In this document: in pieces, positions 60,330 through 64,000 of the stretch | How the letters are laid out: the number at the start of each line of letters is the position of its first letter | Numbering within the stretch: position 1 is the stretch's first letter | Assembly (NCBI GenBank): GCA_004794655.1 | Contig: SMMW01000085.1 | Coordinates: forward strand, 992,001-1,056,000 | DNA length: 64,000 nt | From: Marisa cornuarietis | Taxonomy: Eukaryota > Mollusca > Gastropoda > Architaenioglossa > Ampullariidae | Direction of reading: 5' to 3' | Notes under the pieces: generated by a model | Told to the model about the DNA's origin: nothing | The model's database searches: none | Seen by the model: only the letters and a program-made list of their open reading frames with translations | Position numbers and translations under genes: made by a program

Positions 60330-61805
60330 GTAGACCGACGCCAGTGACCAAGATCTGCAGACAAGCATCAGTGATCCTGCAGACTGTGCAAAACTACAGA
60401 ACTATCTGCCTATTTAGCCACTTCAACAAGGTGATTCTCAATGTTGTTCTAACCCATTGCAAGACTATCACTGATGAACTGCTAGAAGAAGAGGAGGAGG
60501 CTGGTTTTATGCAGGATCATAGATAATCACACCTTCAGCTATAGAAACATAATAGAAAAGCACCTACAACATCAGCAACAGCTATCCCACAACTTAAAAA
60601 AAAGACATTTAACTGAATCTAGAAAGAGCAGTTTCAGAATGTTAAACAAGAATTCAGCATCATTCAAGTCAGTCACTGAGTTTGTAATAAGTCCTACGCA
60701 CACTTACCCCAGCATATGTATGACCAATTATAAACACACAACACTAAGACAAGCCCCCACAGATGAAGGCGAAGGAAAGGGGAGACTGTTGATCTTCAGT
60801 TTTACTTTAGATGAACAATAGAGAAGGTTGACCTTGAGCTGAAGTCAGAGGACAGTTGATGTTAGAGAGCGGTCAGAATGGAGAAAGCACACTGTTTAAT
60901 GAGCTGCACGATGGTGTTAACAACACAACATCCGATGGTAGAACCAGAATGTTAATCTTTTGTTGTTCACAGATTTCCAACCGGTCCTCTTTTTGCAGCT
61001 TTATGCAGACCTTCAACTGACTCTCGATGACGTCTGTTTCCCCCATTGAATGCACATAAATTAGTAGTACGCAGGACTCCACTCACAAACAAAACAATGA
61101 AAGACCTACTACACCTCATTACAGAGGTTATGTACCGCAGTTCAGCTACTAAACAACCAGCTAGGGGATAACAGTGGCTGTCTGGCAAGAATGCACCCTA
61201 TTACCTGTACTGTTGGACATCTTCTTGCTAAACATCATGTGAGACGCTCTTCATGATCACCACACCTCCCTCTCCATCGGTGTAATCTATGCATTTGATC
61301 TGATGACAGATAACAGCAGGATGTTACCAAGAGACTGGCAAATAGCATCATGAACACCAGCACTGGTCATCAAAGTCCTCATCTACTCCAACGGTGATAT
61401 CATAGCAGATATCGACATGATCTACATTAACGGCAATAGCAAAGCAGACATCTACATCATCGACTATATCAACAAATAACAACTCCAAGAAGTTAACAGT
61501 TTCAATTACCTAGATGCCACCCTGACCAAAGATGGCAGATGTATGATAGAAATCTACACCAGGATTGCAACAGAAACGGCAGCAATGGACAGATTGAAAA
61601 ACATTTGAAACAGCAATACCATCAAAATGTTTCCAAGTAATAGCTTACAATGAGCAATGAGCATTCTTCCGAATGGATACCTGCGCATTACAAATGGACA
61701 TCATCATCATCATCATCATCATCACAAGTCCCTTACAAGTAACCATCTTGCTTTATGGATGTGAGTGGTGGAAAGATAGAGAAACAAAAATATAGGCATT
61801 CAAAG
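60330..61805 (+). mobile_element. Decayed RTE-type LINE, reverse-transcriptase region
   Basis: The frame at 60344-60526 reads NYRTICLFSHFNKVILNVVL and then EEAGFMQDHR, the fingers/palm entry of an RTE-type reverse transcriptase. Later fragments include VNSF.YLDATLTKDGR near 61495-61540 and LYG-type residues near 61750. Stops and indels are dense throughout, so it is an old dead copy. Confidence 0.75.
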
Positions 61806-61837
61806 GTAAATACCCAAGGAAATTGTTCTCAATTTCT

Positions 61838-61912
61838 CACATAAATAATGATAGTAGGATTTGTATAGCCCATTTCCCCATATGGAGGAATATGGAGCTC
61901 GATGCACTTCAC
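61838..61912 (-). mobile_element. CR1/L2-like LINE 3' tail, minus strand
   Basis: On the minus strand it reads GTGCATCGAGCTCC...GGGCTATACAAATCCTACTATCATTATT, the conserved LINE tail. It faces the + strand tail at about 62380-62440. Confidence 0.65.
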
Positions 61913-62379
61913 AAGAGACCAGGGGCAGTGGGGAAAGAGGCCGTGTGGTGTAGTCGTTGCAATCAACTACAAACATACATACACGAACATGCACAGTTAG
62001 CAATACAAGAACATGAAGGAACACAGAGATAGGAGCGTGGGAGAGAAAGGACAATGCATCTTTATATTTCCTTCCAGGAAATTAATTAATCTGTCATGCG
62101 AATTATTTGCCATGCCATCAGACATTACATGATGGTTACGTCTAAAAAAAAATAACAGAAACGGGACCCAGCTGTATGAGAACCTTCAAAGATGTGTACT
62201 AGCCCTGATTGGGTTGTATATGCCGAATGCCACCGGAATAAAAGAGTCCAGATAGCGCTCAGTTCTGGCTCCGGGAACTCTAACCCTACCACTTCTATGT
62301 ATCTGTTGTCAAATTCCTGTCGAAGTGGATGAGAGTAATCCGCTAAAACTGTAGTTTGTTGTACAGAAACTTGTGGTAT

Positions 62380-62440
62380 AGCATGCTCTCTATGAGTGTG
62401 AATATGCGCTATACAAATCTTCATTATTATTATTATTAGT
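62380..62440 (+). mobile_element. CR1/L2-like LINE 3' tail, plus strand
   Basis: AGCATGCTC....GAGTGTGA(A/G)(T/A)ATGCGCTATACAAATCTTCATT followed by (ATT)n. It matches the end of the LINE copy at 47370-47432, so the two belong to one subfamily. Confidence 0.75.
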
Positions 62441-62574
62441 GTATCTAAGCCATTCAGCCCCTTCCAATCACCCTTCCTGCTTTTTTAAGGTTTTTGTTCA
62501 GCATGTCTCTATCCTGTTTGGTTATGCTTCCACCCAGCACACTAGGTCATAAGTCACGATGCTGCATATTACTG

Positions 62575-64000
62575 AAGTGAAGAATATTTGCAACTCCGCC
62601 TGGAAACCCCCCGGGTAACCTGCCGGTCCCAAGCCCGGATGAAGGAGGAGGGTTGGGCGTGGGGTTAGCAACCCCACCCTGTAAAACAACCCTTGCTACA
62701 GAAACTACAACTACAACACTACCACAACGAGAGCCTGGACGGGAAGATCCCTCTTTGGAGGGGCCTATGACGCGTGCTGGCGAAAGCCTTCGGGAAGTCA
62801 GCTCGCCGACCTATCTTCTTACGGCCAAGGCAAAAACCAGGATAGGGACCTGGAACATCAGAACCCTATACGAGAGAGGGAAATCAGCTCAGGTAGCACA
62901 GGAGATGAAGAACTATGGCATCAAGCTCCTTGGCCTGTGCGAGACCAGATGGAATGGTAGCGGTCAGACCAGACTCTCGTCAGGAGAGACTATCATCTAC
63001 TCTGGACATGAAGACCATGACCATGACCACTCACAAGGAGTAGCAGTACTGATGACACAGGAGGCTGCAAGGGCACTAATATCATGGGAACCAGTTTCGC
63101 CACGACTCATGGCAGCTCGGTTCAACTCCAAAGGAAGAAAGATGACCATCATCCAGTGCTATGCACCTACCAACGCAGCAAAAGAAGAGGAGAAGGAGGA
63201 CTTTTACAACTCCCTACAAGCGCTGGTTGATCGTACTCCAAGACGAGACCTGAAGATCATCATGGGCGACATGAATGCCAAAGTTGGAGATGAAAACACG
63301 GATAAAGAACACATAATGGGAAAGCACGGTGTGGTCAACTGCAATGAGAATGGTGAGCTGTTCACAGACTTCTGCTTGTTTAATGACCTTGTAATCGGAG
63401 GCACAGTCTTTCCTCACAAAACCATCCACAAGACCACCTGGACTTCACCAGATGGAAAGACAGAAAACCAGATCGATCACATCACCATTAATCGACAGTT
63501 TAGAAGAAGTCTGCTGGATGTCAGGGTAAGGCGTGGTGCAGATGCAGCCTCAGACCACCACCTGCTTGTAGCAACTTTGAAGATAAAGCTGAGGTCCTTC
63601 CATAAGTCATCAGACAGACCACACCACAAATTCAACGTGCAGTTTCTTAGAGATCGCAGGAAGCAAGAAGAGTTCAACTGTGAAGTCAAAAACAGGTTTG
63701 AGGCACTGGAGGGACTCTTTGAAGAAACAGTGGCCAACCACTGGACAGGATTACAGGAGACCTGGAAGGCCGCCTGCAAACGGGTTCTGGAAAGAAACAG
63801 AAACAACACAAGGAATGGCTGAGCATAGGGACCTGGAAAAAGATAGAGGAAAGGAAAGAGCTGAAGCAGAAGATCAGCCAGTGTCAAGACCAGCAGGAAA
63901 AAGAAGAGCTCAGAGCAAAGTACTGGGAGATGAACCGAGAAGTGAAGAAGAGTGCAAGAGGCGACAAGAGACAGTTCGCACACAGGATGACAGAAGAGGC
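62575..64000 (+). mobile_element. RTE-type LINE, 5' part (runs off the window)
   Basis: The 5' leader (about 62575-62652, with GCCGGTCCCAAGCCCGGAT) and the endonuclease region of a fairly young RTE-type LINE. The endonuclease frame is intact over almost 390 codons. After a frame break near 63790-63820 the coding similarity continues in another frame to the window end. The reverse transcriptase should lie to the right of the window. Confidence 0.88.
62653..63822 (+). pseudogene. RTE LINE ORF: APE-type endonuclease, frame-broken
   Basis: An open frame of 389 codons. It carries the apurinic-endonuclease-like motifs of non-LTR elements in order: TWNIRTLYE (about 62851), CETRWNG, IQCYAPTN (about 63152), MGDMNAKVGD (about 63264), and SDHHLLVATLK near 63550. 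This enzyme nicks target DNA to prime reverse transcription. The frame ends at TGA 63820-63822, but coding similarity (a Glu/Lys-rich linker) continues at once in a different frame, so a one-base change near 63790-63797 breaks it. Host genes labelled craniofacial development protein 2-like are often this element. Confidence 0.85.

Noticed and set aside
63477..63983. 168-codon minus-strand open frame
   Set aside because: Antisense to the RTE endonuclease.
1..64000. CRISPR array, operon, rRNA or prophage signals
   Set aside because: None found; split genes, SINEs and LINEs show eukaryotic DNA, and the repeats present are microsatellites or mobile-element parts.

Overview
The window reads as nuclear DNA of an invertebrate animal, most likely a mollusc and probably a gastropod. 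The genes are split by GT...AG introns, and there are long AT-rich introns and spacers, many microsatellites, tRNA-derived SINEs and LINE fragments of the RTE and CR1/L2 type. The species call is inference; no search was run. All exon joins below were made by hand from splice signals, reading phase and family similarity.

Four protein-coding genes were rebuilt, all on the + strand. (1) 1507-6146: the 3' part of a protocadherin-like gene, with cadherin repeats, one membrane helix and a long cytoplasmic tail ending in a PDZ-ligand-like QSEV; its 5' exons lie upstream of the window. (2) 23406-30228: a complete four-exon, 202-residue EXPERA/EBP-like membrane protein with a perfect Kozak start and a C-terminal dilysine (KKQA) signal. 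(3) 42744-50895: an eight-exon, 769-residue protein with coiled coils followed by a death-domain-like fold and a CARD-like fold, which I consider the most interesting gene here. (4) 53776-59196: a five-exon, 685-residue monocarboxylate-transporter-like (SLC16/MFS) protein with an unusually long central loop.

The rest is non-coding or mobile DNA. 6.1-23.4 kb holds a tRNA-derived SINE with a perfect 13-bp target duplication, a decayed RTE 3' end, a second SINE family, and a 1.5-kb hAT-like element with terminal inverted repeats and a 7-bp duplication. 30.2-42.7 kb is mostly unassigned; it has an inverted pair of 69-bp repeats and a GC-richer block that may be a non-coding first exon. A decayed CR1/L2-like LINE sits in intron 2 of the death-fold gene. 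A MITE and an RTE fragment sit in intron 3 of the transporter gene. From 60.3 kb to the end the sequence is LINE-derived, finishing with the 5' part of an RTE-type element whose endonuclease frame is intact until a break near 63.8 kb.

The four genes do not form a pathway; they are independent neighbours. There is no operon, CRISPR array, rRNA or true tRNA gene.
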